From: Meloidogyne chitwoodi
Taxonomy: Eukaryota; Nematoda; Chromadorea; Rhabditida; Meloidogynidae
Reading direction: 5' to 3'
NCBI GenBank assembly: GCA_015183035.1
Contig: JACZZP010000013.1
Span: forward strand, 992,001-1,056,000
DNA: 64,000 nt
Shown piece by piece: positions 31,001-42,154 of the stretch (its first letter is position 1; every line of letters begins with the position of its first letter). The translations under genes were made by a program, and so were the position numbers. The notes beneath the pieces were generated by a model that saw only the letters and a program-made list of their open reading frames with translations, searched no databases and had not been told where the DNA came from.

Positions 31001-32515
31001 CCTTAAAAAGATCAGCATCTTTTTTATTACGAGGTTTTGGCGACCGTTTGTACTGAAAGAAAGGCAAATCTATTTTTTAAATCTTATTGTTGGGTACCTT
31101 CTGCTCAAATTTATAGAGAGCCTGCCAAAGACGATGTAGATGTTCAGGACCATCAAACTTAGCAAAATCCCAAATAAGACATTCTGGAGATTTAAGTGCT
31201 TCGGCAAGAGATTTGAATTCGATAAATTTTGTCATTTTCACTTTACGAGCTCGTCCTCGAGAAATTGGACCATCAATGACTGATGAGAAGACAGAAAGTG
31301 CTTTTCCAATATTAATTATATGACCTTCTTCAAAATTACAAATGTTATAAAGGTTAGTTAAGATTATATTGAAATATCATAAAATAAATTAATTTAAACT
31401 TAATATTTAATTAAATTAATTCAAATAAATTACTTGTAGTTGTTTTAACAGGCATTGGTGACAAATTGTTAAGTTCTTTTATTTCAAAATCTTCAAAAAC
31501 AATATGATCTCCATCCTCTAAGCCATGGAAAGCCTTGTCAAGAGTAAATATTTCACCAGTTTCACAATTAATATGTTCAAGCAAAACTTCATTGCAAGCC
31601 TCACCATCTGCATCATTCACAGCAAATTTTTCGCCGAGATCAACAAAAGCATAAGAGAAAAGACCTCTGGCATCAGCAGAAATAAACAACTTCCCGTTTT
31701 TACGCATCCAACTATTAATTTTAATTTGCTCTTCCCAAGATAAATCAGTGATGATAATTAACTATAAAAAGTAAACCATTAATATTTAAAATGTAATAAA
31801 TAATTAAAATTATTTTAGAAATAATTTTTACAAAAAAAAATATACATCAAACTTCTTGACGAACTCCTCGTTCAAATCTTCAGTATGAAGGATGCAAGTA
31901 ACAGTGTCATTCAATTCAGCCAACTTTGTAAAAGCAATTTTGGCTCGATTCTCGCCAACATTTGATTCATCGGCGTAAAAACAAGCTGATAAATCTCCGA
32001 AAGTCATCGATTTTTGATCATGTAGAGTAACATGACGGACGCCACCTATGCAAAATTTACTAAATATATTTTAACATTTTCATCACTAGTAAACCCTATC
32101 AAAAATGATTTTTAATTTCTTACCCAAAATCACATTTTTGGCAATTTCAAGCCCAACAGAACCAATACCGCTAATTAAAACAGAAGATTTACGCAGATGA
32201 GTCATAGCAGATTCACCCAAAGCATAACTTAAATTATATGAGTATTAATAAGAATTGTTAAATTACATTTGTCGCGAATAAAGATTTGTATCCACAGAGT
32301 GATCAGTGGCAGTTGGATCATTAGCATTTCCTCCTGTTTGATTAGAATTATTTTGATTTCCTTCAGATGCTGGCATTATTTTCCCGTTTCTTTGAGACTA
32401 AAATTAATTTATTAAGTAAATATTAATACTTTAAACATACACAGATTTGAGAATTTCCACAACGAGTAATTTTAATTGCTGGTTCTTCGTCAAAAATAGG
32501 TCTTGTATGCTTCAT
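28008..32515 (-). CDS. uba-1: Ubiquitin-activating enzyme E1
   Basis: Single-chain E1 that adenylates ubiquitin and passes it to E2s such as LET-70 in this same window. The first ThiF half has [20 protein letters not shown] and [16 protein letters not shown]. The second half has [16 protein letters not shown] and [20 protein letters not shown]. The catalytic cysteine lies in [20 protein letters not shown], followed by [14 protein letters not shown]. The C-terminal ubiquitin-fold domain ends IPYVKYNFR, reached through a final small exon (28008 to about 28034) behind a TTTTAG acceptor. About 17 exons. The upstream exon supplies ATG at 32515, giving [12 protein letters not shown]; a second in-frame ATG at 32376 gives MPASEGNQ. 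All hallmarks are intact. One intron holds a perfect 12-bp inverted repeat. Confidence 0.94.
29805..29857. repeat. Inverted repeat hairpin in a uba-1 intron
   Basis: TAGAGATCGGAC at 29805-29816 is the exact complement of GTCCGATCTCTA at 29846-29857, with a 29-nt AT-rich spacer. It fills much of the intron between the catalytic-cysteine exon and the next exon. It could be a small MITE remnant or an intronic RNA structure. Confidence 0.75.
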
Positions 32516-32869
32516 AAACTGAAAAAGAAAATATATAAATGATAAATGTATAAAAATTAATAAATAAAAACAAAATTTGATAACGAAAATATCGACTTTT
32601 CTTGAGTTTTAAACACAGTTTTATAAGAATATTACAAAAGTTAAAATTTTAAAGAATCATCAATTTTTGGCGTTATGTTTATTTTACTGTTGTATTTAAT
32701 AATCGGTCAATTCAGTCCACTAAAACATTTTTGGTGACTCAGCTGTAATGAAAGACTAAATTGACACTTAGATTTCCTCTGTTTTTTAGAAAATTTTTGC
32801 TACGTTTAAAAAAAGGTTAATTTTTATTGATTTTTTAGATTCTTTTATTTTTTTACTTTCAACTAAAAA
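32516..32869. promoter_or_regulatory. Shared divergent 5' region, uba-1 / myosin light chain
   Basis: About 350 bp between start codons of two genes read in opposite directions, so it must contain both promoters unless distal start sites are used. A TTTTTTAG ending at about 32838, 31 nt before the light-chain ATG, could be a splice-leader acceptor. No other element is recognisable. Confidence 0.5.
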
Positions 32870-34072
32870 ATGAACAAAATTGATGACCAATTAGCCGAAT
32901 GTCGTGAGGTTTACATTTGATATATTTTAATACTTTCATATTCTTAATTATAGATTTTTTGTTATTTCGACTCAAAGGGAGATGAGAAGATAAATGTAAA
33001 GCAAGTTGGTGAGTCATTAAAATACAATTTTATAAATAAATTTTTTTTGCGTGTTTAGGTGATGTTCTTCGAGCTTTAGGTCAAAATCCTACTGAAGCTG
33101 AAATTCACAAATGTTGTGGAAATTGGGCTGATCAAGGTATTTATCGATTTTTTGGTAAAACTAGTTTATTTCTCCGTTCTAGATTTTAATAAAAGGAATA
33201 TAATTCCCATCATTCTTTTCAATTTTGCAATAAATTTTATTTTATAGATACTCGAATTTCCTTTGAAGAATTTGTGCCAATCTTCCAAACAGTCAGTAAA
33301 AACTCTGAACAGTTTAGCAAGGAGCAATTCGTTGAGGGACTTTCTCATTTTGATCGAGAAGGGAATGGAACTATTGCTGTGGCTGAGGTTTTTTCTTAAA
33401 TTATTATTTAATTAAATTATTTTTAGTTAAAGCATTTATTAACCACTTTGGGAGAACGTCTAAGTGATGAGGAAGTTGAGCAACTTTTGGCTGGGCATGA
33501 CGTCGCCAATGGTGGTTATGTGAACATTGATTCTTTTGTTGAAGCTATAATTCACCGGTAAAAAGTGAAATAAATATACAACAATTATTTTAACTTTTTT
33601 AAATATAGCCAGAATCAAGGGCTCAATAAAGGGATTTTTAAATTTTCCACTTTAAATTAGACATAATTATGGGATGGTTTTTTAAATTTAATGGTTATTT
33701 CAATTATTTGTAATAACTAAAAAATTTAAATAAAAAAAAATAACCTTACATAATTATGTTTTTAAATAATTTTTCTGGTTATATTTAATCTTGCTGAAAT
33801 TTTGCCTTTTTATAAAAATTTAAAATTAAGTCTTCATTCTCTTTTATTATAATCAATTCATTCCCTTCTTGCCAGTATTAAATTTTGTGTGCATTAAATA
33901 TATATAAAGGACCAAATTTTAATTTTATAATTTATTATCTTTTTTTTGGTCCTTTATTTTAATTTATTCTAAAAATTAACCCTATTTTTTTATAATAATT
34001 TTCAGTGACATTGATTCATTTTCTTCGTCCGCGATGCTTTCATCTAATCAAAGTGGACGTAGTCGTGTTTAA
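32870..34072 (+). CDS. Essential myosin light chain (EF-hand), possible alternative C termini
   Basis: Calmodulin-fold subunit that binds the myosin lever arm. It starts MNKIDDQLAECREIFCYFDS, followed by QVGDVLRALGQNPTEAEI, which marks essential light chains, then RISFEEFVPIFQTVSKN, EGLSHFDREGNGTIAVAELK, HLLTTLGERLSDEEVEQLL and GYVNIDSFVEAIIHR. EF-hand loops are degenerate, as usual in this family. At 33557 the exon either runs on into CGG TAA, stopping at 33561 with IIHR as the last residues, or uses GTAAAAAG as donor. In the latter case it joins the TTTTCAG acceptor at 34005 and adds the 22-residue tail DIDSFSSSAMLSS...GRSRV. It is closest to the C. elegans mlc-5/mlc-3 group; which one I cannot decide. 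Confidence 0.88.
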
Positions 34073-34364
34073 AATATTTATGAATATTATTATTCTCTTT
34101 TTTCAATTAAAAATTATATAAGGCATTAATTGATATATATCCATGTAATATTTTTACGTTCATTATTTATTTTAAAAATAAAAATTATATAGGGAATTTT
34201 TTTTTTAAATTAAAAGTAAGGAAAAATGAAAATTAAATTAATTATTAATAATAGTGCCAGGTTATATTTTTTATAAATTAATCGAATCCTAGGCCATAAA
34301 AAGTCCTCTCATTTCCAGCTCTAAAATATTATTTAGATTTTCTTTTTAAATCATTTAATTTATA

Positions 34365-36025
34365 TTAAACATTTTCTCCTTTTTCTAAAAGAATTAAATT
34401 CATATAAGAAGAAGAACTTTCATTATTATTATTATTTTGTTTATATTCTATTCTTTTTGTTTCAAGTATATTTTTTTGTTTTTGAATTTCTGCACAAAGT
34501 TTTTCTAAATTGTCATATTCTCCTCCACTTTCTGATGATTCATTTGAATTATTTTTTGAAAGTTTTTCTTCTTCAAAATTATCAATATCTTCTTCTTTTT
34601 CTAAGAATATATTATTTAAAATAATTTAAAAAACAAACCTTTTATTCTTTTTATTTGTGTAATAGTAGAAGAATATAAACGTGGAATTCGTGAAGGTGAT
34701 GAATTTGTAATTTGTGGTATTGGAGATTTAGGTAATAATAAATTATTATTATTTTTTATTTTTAAAGATTTATTATTGTCACAAGGATCATCTTTTTTAT
34801 TATAAAAATATTCTAGAGGAGTACTCTCATTTTCCTAAAGATTTAATTGATAAATTAAAAAAAATAGAAATAAATATTTTAATTTACCTTTTGATCAATT
34901 TTTGAATTATTATTATAATAATTATTATTAAATTTTAATATATTTTTTCTCATTTTTGCTGATTTTCTTTTTTCTTTAATTAAAAATAAATTTAAAATAA
35001 TTATTATAAATAAAAAAAATAAAATAAAAGATGAAAGGATAAGTGTTGAAATTGGTAAAAATGTTGAATTAACTAAATTAAAAAATATATAAAAATATTT
35101 ATATTATTTTTACTTAATATTCCATTTACTAAATATTGTTCACAATAATGTCCAATATATTTTTCAGGGCATCTTTTAATATTAATTTAATTAAATGAGG
35201 TAATATAATAATTATATTAAAAATAAATAAATCGAAAGGAGAGGATATAAATAAATTATTTAAAATCAAGTATAACTACTCTGACTAAAAAAACTTTAAA
35301 ATTAATTTTATTTAATACATCTTTTTAATATTTTTTTAAAATTAATTAATTAAATAACTTACAAACAATATTTATTATTATTATTCATTTCATAACATAA
35401 ACCCCCATTTTTACAATAATTATTTTCTTTTTTAATTGTATTTTCACAAGGAAATATTCCTATTTTTGGTGTTATTTTTAAAGTTCTTTGATATATAATA
35501 TTTTTATTAGAAAATAATTGTGGAAAATGTCTTCTTCCTTTTCTTTTTGCTTCATCAGGAAATATTTCAGCAGAACAATGAAATAATATTGGTAACTTTT
35601 TATTATTATTATTATTATTTATTTTTTTATTATTTTCTTCTTTCCAAGGAATAAATTCATAAGAAATACTTTTTAAAATTAAAATTATAAATTTAATAAA
35701 AATAAAAAAACCTTCCATCATTTTCTTCTTCTTCTTCTTCTTCTTTTAAATTTGTTTCAATTCTTTTTCCATTTTTATGTAAAATTAAAGTACTAGGTAT
35801 AAATGATTGTCTAGATTCATCACCAATTGAACATCTAATTATACATTTTTCTTCTTTATAAATATTAGCTAAACGTAAAGAAGTAATTGATGGCTCATTT
35901 GAATTTAAAATTAATTCATATAAAGGTAATATTTGTTGTTTTGTTTCTTTTTTTATTTTTATTGTTTTTTTATTATTTTTATTATTTATAAATTCATCTC
36001 CAATTATTTCAATATTTTTTTCCAT
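34365..36025 (-). CDS. Ig + EGF + transmembrane protein, neuregulin/IGEG-like
   Basis: The order of parts is that of neuregulin-type ErbB/EGFR ligands. The N-terminal exon has no obvious signal peptide and is Lys/Asn-rich. An Ig-like domain is suggested by CIIRCSIGDES, LILHKNGKRIE (a typical strand-C motif, but with Leu where Trp is usual) and LPILFHCSAE. A single EGF domain follows: C at PCENT, then NNYCKNGGLCYE, KYCLCPEKYIGHYCEQ, six cysteines with spacing 10-5-9-1-8. Almost at once comes a transmembrane helix (TLILSSFILFFLFIIIILNL) and a basic stop-transfer, KEKRKSAKMRKN. The cytoplasmic tail is acidic and coiled, with GGEYDNLEKLCAEIQKQKN. Five exons or so. Related nematode genes are probably the igeg type (Ig and EGF domains). 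A ligand role is inferred from architecture only. Confidence 0.72.
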
Positions 36026-36636
36026 TTTATAAAATTTAAATATATTTATTAAAATAATTATATTTTAATTAATTAATTTTAAAATAAAAAATATTTATTG
36101 AATTAATTTAGATAAATTGTGTGGTCAAATATATTTTTATTTTTAAATAAAAACTAAAAATCCTTTAATGCGCAAAATTATAAAATAAAAAGTAATGCTC
36201 TGATTACGTTTTTTGTTTTGTTTTTTTTTAAATGCTACATAAAATTCTCGAAACAAGAAAAATATTTACAAAAAAATAAAAAGAGTGATTTTCTTCTTTT
36301 TTACAATTTTTTGTATATAAAAATATATTTATTTATTTTTACTAAACTAAAAAACAAGATCTTCTTTTTTTCTTTTGTTTTATTGTCCACTTTTAACTAA
36401 TTATTATAAACAAAAGAGACAATATAAGAGACTTTTTTTTAATTATTTTATTATTTTTAATTTAAAAATAAACAGGTACTAAATATAAATTAAATACTTG
36501 TTTTTTAATAAATAAATAAATACGTAATAATAAAAACATTTTAATTAATTAAAAAAATAATTGTTAAATTTTATTAAAATTAAAAAAAATATTTTAAATA
36601 ATTTTTTAAATTATTTAAAAAAATTTTAAGGTTATT
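36026..36636. other. Intergenic AT-rich spacer
   Basis: About 610 bp upstream of the Ig-EGF gene and before the pash-1 fragment. Low complexity; the ORF at 36218-36400 is Phe/Lys-rich and unsupported. It probably includes the promoter of the Ig-EGF gene. Confidence 0.5.
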
Positions 36637-36995
36637 TTTTATTATTAAAGTTAAGTTTATTTAGATGAATCTAATATACGACAATTTCAACCAAATAATC
36701 TTATTTTGGATAAACTTCGCAATGAAATGCTTAAACTTTCCGGTGATATTATCAAAAATTGTTTTCAACAACAAAATGAAGGACAAGAGCAGATAAACAC
36801 AAAGTTTCGCCGTTCTAATTTTTGTTCTGAATTGCCAGTACTTTGTGAAGAAAAGTTATGTGAACTTTCAAATAAATTTATGTCTGAACGTCCAGAAATA
36901 CAAAAATGTTAAATAATATTTATTTGATATTTTCTTTTATTTATTACAATAATTTAATGTGACAACTTAAAAACAAAAAAAAATACCTATGTAAA
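36637..36995 (+). pseudogene. Partial copy of the pash-1 last intron, last exon and 3' UTR
   Basis: From TTTTATTATTAAAG (intron tail) to ATACAAAAATGTT the sequence repeats pash-1 14301-14572 with two substitutions that I can find. One is G to C at about 36784 (Glu to Gln); the other is A to G in the Lys codon before LCELSNKFMSE. After that it diverges: this copy stops at once (QKC then TAA), while the parent reads LPSVRF. Weaker similarity continues into the 3' UTR (TATTTTCTTTTATTTATTACAATAATTTA region and AAAATACCTAT). No upstream pash-1 exons are present, so it cannot encode a Microprocessor subunit. The retained intron tail argues for a DNA-level, not a retro-, copy. Confidence 0.85.
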
Positions 36996-37257
36996 TTTGT
37001 TGGATTATTTATTCTAATCTAAAACAAATATATTTATTTTAATTTGTTTAATTTATTTCTTTTTAAAATAAATTAAAATATTATATAACATAATTAATAT
37101 TTTAATCAATCATTTATTTAAAATAATTAAAAATAAACAGTCCAAATTTAATCAATTTTTTTCGAGGTTATAATAGTGAAGATGATATTAAATTAAATAA
37201 ATAAAAATATTTAAAGAATTACGTAAATTCCATTTAATTATTTTAATTAAAATAATA

Positions 37258-38582
37258 ATGTTATTATTATCAAAATCTTCTTCTTCTTCTTCCTCTAATT
37301 TTTCTTTTAGTAAATCTTCTTTTTCTTTACCTTTTTATTTTTCTTCATTAAATTATTCTTTAATTTATTTAATTAAATTTAATAAATTATGTTTTTTAAC
37401 TATTTTACCTCCTTTATTTGGTATTTGTATTGTTATTTTAATTTCAATATTATTTCATTCAAAATTAATTTTTGGATATGAATGGAATTGTGGGGTAATT
37501 TTAAATTAATTTAAATTTAAATTAATTATTTATTTAAAGATAACATATTTACCTTCAATTTCAAGAATTATAAATTTACCAGCAGAGAGAATTGTTTGGA
37601 ATTTTTTAATTCTTCTTCACATTCCTTTACGTTTTTTAATTACTTTAAATATTTATTGTTTGTTTTAAAAATTTATAATTATTTTATTTTTTTTTTTAAT
37701 TTAAAGTTTCATTTTCTCATCAAAAATTTAAAGAAAATATTCAAATTACTCAAAAAGAAAATAATAATTTTATTTTATTTTTTATTAATAAATTTTTGCC
37801 TAAAATTAATATTTCTTCAAGTAAGTTATTTAAATTTATAAAATTTATTAGAGAGTAAAATCTCTTATATTTTGGTTTTAAAATTTACAAAATTAAATTA
37901 ATGTGTTAGTTTTCCTTCTTTTAAATATTTAATTAATTAATTATAAATTTAACTAAAAAATAATAAATTATATTTTTTATTTAAATATAAGTATATCCCC
38001 CAAAAATATTTCTTCTTATTGTTAGAAAGGGACAAAATAAAAGAATTATTAGAATAAAAAAATTATAAAAATAAAATGTTCTTCTGACTTTTTCGGTCAT
38101 AAAAATGATCTGACCAAAGCCCAGTCAGGAGAACAATGATATATTAATTAAAATAAATATTTAATTAAATTAAAGGTTATTTGAGTAAAATATATTTATT
38201 ATCTGGATTATTTGATCATTTATTTCTTTTATTATTAACAATTGTTGGTGAAAGAGAAAATGCTGAATTACATGTAATATTCTTTTCTTCTTTTCTTTTT
38301 TCTACTTTTATTAATTTTAATTTACATTTTTATTTAGAAATTAATTTAAATAAAAAATTTAAAAAATTTCGTTTTATTTTTATTTTTTTATTATTTTTAT
38401 TAATTCCTTTTATTATTTTTTTCTTTTCAATTTATCAATTATATTGTATTCAATTTTCTTATGAAATTTTTGTTTTAATTGAATATTTTATTGTTTTTTG
38501 TATTTTTGGTTTTAATTTTTGTATATTTTTTGAAAAACATTTTAATTGTTTTTTTATTATTATTTGTTCTTTTAAAAAATAA
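37258..38582 (+). CDS. PGAP2: PGAP2-like GPI-anchor lipid-remodelling factor (FRAG1 family)
   Basis: Polytopic Golgi/ER protein of the Frag1/DRAM/Sfk1 family, needed for remodelling of GPI-anchored proteins after attachment. The Ser-rich N terminus leads to a first membrane helix (LPPLFGICIVILISILFHSK), then the family signature YEWNCGITYLPSISRIINLP and ERIVWNFLILLHIPLRFLIT. The frame continues across an intron whose donor is the GT after IY (about 37657), giving FSFSHQKFKENIQITQ. After a longer intron comes LSGLFDHLFLLLLTIVGERE, the equivalent of PGAP2's ENLALLVLTYVSS, and further hydrophobic helices to ICSFKK. Four exons. Very Phe/Ile-rich, as expected for a membrane protein in this AT-rich genome. 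A nested hairpin lies in the last intron. Confidence 0.75.
38078..38134. repeat. Nested hairpin in the PGAP2 intron
   Basis: Outer arms GTTCTTCTGACT (38078-38089) and AGTCAGGAGAAC (38123-38134) pair at 11 of 12 positions. Inside them GGTCA (38095-38099) pairs with TGACC (38111-38115). It stands out as less AT-rich than the rest of the intron. It may be a tiny MITE remnant or a folded RNA. Confidence 0.65.
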
Positions 38583-38719
38583 ATAAATAAATTAATTAAT
38601 TAATTAATTTTGTTCAAAGGTATAATCTTTAAAATAGTGTTGTTTTATTTAATCTTTTAATGAAAGAAAAGCCTTTAAAAATTATAAAAAAATTAAATTT
38701 AAATAAAAATATCTACTTA

Positions 38720-39578
38720 GGGTGAGTCATAAAAAATGAGCCACCTTAAAAAAACTTAAAAAAACATGTTTTCATTGGAATCGGATGAATCAAAGTCAAT
38801 CCATTCGATGAAATACATTGTCCCTATAAATCTGGCAGCTTTAAAACTTCATTTTTGTGCCAGCTTGCCGATTTATACCAAAAAATTGCTGACAGACGTC
38901 CCCTAATTATCGAGTTGTATTTCGCGAAGGAAACGCTTGAGCGGACCGAACAAAAATTAATAATATAGGGAAAGATTAGGGCTATAAGCATGATGAGAGA
39001 GAAGTTCCTATCCCAGCTTCTGAATTTTTTAGAGAGCAATATGCAAAAACGTGGTCGCCGACGTCAACCTGAGGATTACGAAAATTTTTGTGTATGGCGG
39101 AAATATAGTTGACAATTAAGACCCGAGTACTTTAAGCATTTTAAAAATACTTTTGGTGGGATTCTTTTCGATGGCTTCGAGTACTGCTTCAAATCCGCCG
39201 AGGCTAGGCGTAAAAGCTTAGGTTGCGCTAGAGGCTCGTGTAGCCGCCCATTAATTTTTTTAACCATTTTTTCTTTGTAGAACTATAGATAACATCCTAG
39301 ACTAACGCTCTATTAATGTTTTTAGTTGCCTTTATCACTGTAAGCCCAGCTAGAATTTTTTAGGCATGCGCGCGCGAACTTGATTATTTGGCTGCATTTT
39401 TCAAAAATCAGTAACAAATCGTATAAACTATATAAAAATAAAATGTAAATGCCATTAGGAAGTTCTAAGTGTAAGCTATCGAATGACATATAGAACTTTC
39501 TAAATGGACCAGTAACAGTGAAGATAAAAATTTTCTTGTAATGCAAATTCGAGGTGGCGCATTTTTTATGACTCACCC
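38720..39578. mobile_element. TIR element of 859 bp, TA target site, non-autonomous Tc1/mariner-like
   Basis: The ends are GGGTGAGTCATAAAAAATGA and the inverse of GGGTGAGTCATAAAAAATGC; 26 bp match with one difference. TA flanks both ends (38718-38719 and 39579-39580). TA duplication points to the Tc1/mariner superfamily. The inside is less AT-rich than the surroundings but broken by stops in all frames, and I recognise no DDE/D transposase motif. It is therefore a MITE-like or decayed copy, sitting 138 bp after the PGAP2 stop. Confidence 0.85.
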
Positions 39579-39580
39579 TA

Positions 39581-40069
39581 ATATTTTTAATATTAATTTT
39601 TATTAAATAAATTAAATAATTTTTGTTTTATTAAAAACTAGCATGACTAAAATAAATACTTATCCATATTTAAATATTTACCTTATTTTAATTAATATTT
39701 TTAGTAATATTTTTAGTAAAAACATATTTACTTATAATTAAAAATTGTTTTTTTAATTTTTAATACAAATTATTTAATTTTAATTTTTTATTTATCTTTT
39801 TTTTTTATTATTTTAGAATTTACTAATTTTATGTAAATTATATTAATAAAAATATATATTATTAATTTACAATTATTTTTTTAATAATATTTGCACTCTG
39901 ATTTATATTTATAGTTGAGATAGTAAATAATTACAACAATTTTGTATTGTCTTTTTTCAAAAATTGGAGCATTTAATTTAGGTCATTTTAAGAAAAAGAG
40001 AAATAACATCTTTTATATTTATTTATTTAATACAAAATAATATATTTATTTTTATTTTTTTTATAAAAA
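39581..40069. other. Intergenic, TIR element / collagen
   Basis: About 490 bp of AT-rich sequence forming the 5' flank of the second collagen. No ORF or repeat of note, and no promoter element recognised. Confidence 0.5.
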
Positions 40070-41638
40070 ATGTCTGATATAAGTTATCGTAAATTAACAT
40101 TTTTGGCAACTGTCTTCTCTTCGGCTTGTTTAATTTTTGCTATTATTTTTATTCCAATTTCTTATATAAATAATCAACAAAAACTTTCTTCTATATTAGC
40201 TAATATTGAAATATGTAAAATAGAAACTAAAAATATTTTATCACAAATAACAATTTCAATGAAAAAAAGATCTAAACGTGATATAAATAATAATAAAAAT
40301 AATCCATATGCACGTTATGCTGCAATTTTATCTGCTTCACTTAGTGCTTGTTGTTCTTGTAGTCAAGGTATTAAAAAAAAAGAATTAGAGATTATATTTA
40401 AAAAATAAAAAAAGGACCGCCAGGTGAAAGAGGAAAACCTGGAAGAGATGGACGTCCGGGAAAAGATGCTACACCAGGATCTGAAGGATATCCAGGAAGA
40501 AATGGAAAATATTTGCCTGCCCCTCCAGCTGGAAGTGATAGTTGCCAAAAAGTTTAAAATACTTTTTATAAATTTATAATTAACTTTTTAGTGCCCATCA
40601 GGTTCTTCGGGACCTCCGGGATTGCCTGGAGCAAAAGGTTAATAAAAGAATTTTTAATAAAATTAAATTATTTTAATAGGTCCTCGTGGTCCTTCTGGTA
40701 AATCTGGACAACCTGGAAAAGCTGGCGGTTTGGAATAATAATTTAAATAGATTATTATATAATTTAATTGATAGATCACAATAGACCTGGACCGCCGGGA
40801 CCACCTGGCCCAAGAGGTGATCCAGGCTTTATGGGTGATAAAGGGCCATCTGGAGATAGAGGAAAAGTAAGTTATTAATTAATATTTTTTAATAATTATT
40901 AGTTTTAGGTATTAAATGGCGCTCCTCCTGGCCCTAATGGTCCTTCAGGCTCATCTGGTAATTAGTAATTAAAATAATTAAAAATAAAATAAATTATTTA
41001 AATTTTAAAGGTCCAAGAGGTCCACCTGGTGGTAGAGGGCATGATGGAAAAAGTGGAATGCAAGGCTCTCCAGGTGTGCGTGGCTCTGTTGGAGATAGAG
41101 GTTCTGAAGGAAATGCTGGATTGCCTGGTCCACCTGGTTTGTTTAATTATATTTTATAATTTTTTGTTTTTAATTTTTTAAATGTCCATCAGTTGGACAT
41201 TTTTATCTTATTTAAAATTCTAAATTATTACTTTATTTTTTAGGACCTTCAGGAGAACCTGGATATCCTGGTTCTTGTCAACATTGTCAAGGAGGTAGGA
41301 AGAGTTTTAAATAATTAAAAAATAATATATTTTTTAATTATAAAGGATCTAATGCTGGAGTTATTTTACCATCTCCTTATGAACAACAAAAACCTTTATA
41401 TTCTCAATCAACAATATTATCACCATCATCTAAAGGTCCATGGAAATCATTAGATAATTCTCCAATAATTTCTACTTTTTATAATGGAAATGAAGGACAT
41501 GCACCTAGTGCTAAACCGAATGAATTTAAATCATTTGGAGATGCTCAAAAATCAAATATTTATTCAGAAGGAATAAAACATATTGGTGAAACTTCAAATA
41601 AACAAAAAGAAGAATTTTTATGGATTAATGATGAATAA
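40070..41638 (+). CDS. Cuticle collagen with furin-type site
   Basis: Nematode cuticle collagen. The N terminus, [20 protein letters not shown], is a homology-box-A region and membrane anchor. KKRSKRD is a subtilisin/furin-type processing site, followed by [12 protein letters not shown] with cysteines next to the triple helix. Gly-X-Y blocks follow: [16 protein letters not shown], a Cys pair in [45 protein letters not shown], and [16 protein letters not shown] closing the helix. A non-collagen tail of about 100 residues runs to EFLWINDE. About eight exons, intron phases placed between Gly-X-Y triplets. The long Ser/Tyr/Pro tail is unlike the usual short end of cuticle collagens. The subfamily cannot be assigned. 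Confidence 0.9.
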
Positions 41639-42154
41639 AATTTTAATTAATATTATCATATATTCTAGCGAAGGTAAATTCAAAACAATTTATAAAAATA
41701 GAATATTTAACAGTTGTGGTGTGCTTTCCTTTAATTTACGCTATTCGTCAACGTTTGAGTTAAAGCTTGTTTCAACTTCAGTTCTCTCAACAAATGTGAC
41801 AATTTAATTATAAACAATTTCCATCAAATCTAAAATTATATATATTTAGAAAACAATTAAAAATTTAAAATTATATATTTAATTTTTTTCTTCTCCTTTT
41901 TACTAATAATTTTAAGAGAAATAAATGATTTAATTTAAATAGCATTTTAAATTAATTATTAAATTATAAATTTTATATGGAGTTTCCATGGTATTTTTAT
42001 AAAGAAAAGGAAAAGAATTAATAATATTATTATTTTCTAAAAACTTATTTATTAAATCTTAATCCTTTATTTATTTTTTTAAAAATTAAATATATTTAAA
42101 TATATTTAATTAATTTTAATAATTTAAAAAAAATAAAATAAAAATTCAAATATA
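41639..42154. other. Intergenic, collagen / rab-28
   Basis: About 515 bp, AT-rich. It holds the collagen 3' UTR and rab-28 5' flank. The short frame at 41583-41807 overlaps the collagen end and is not supported. Confidence 0.5.

Noticed and set aside
36706..36912. Small gene encoding the C-terminal helix of PASH-1
   Set aside because: It lacks all upstream exons and RNA-binding domains; annotated as a partial duplicate, not a gene.
38824..39576. Transposase ORFs inside the 859-bp TIR element
   Set aside because: The minus-strand frames are short and show no DDE/D or helix-turn-helix pattern.
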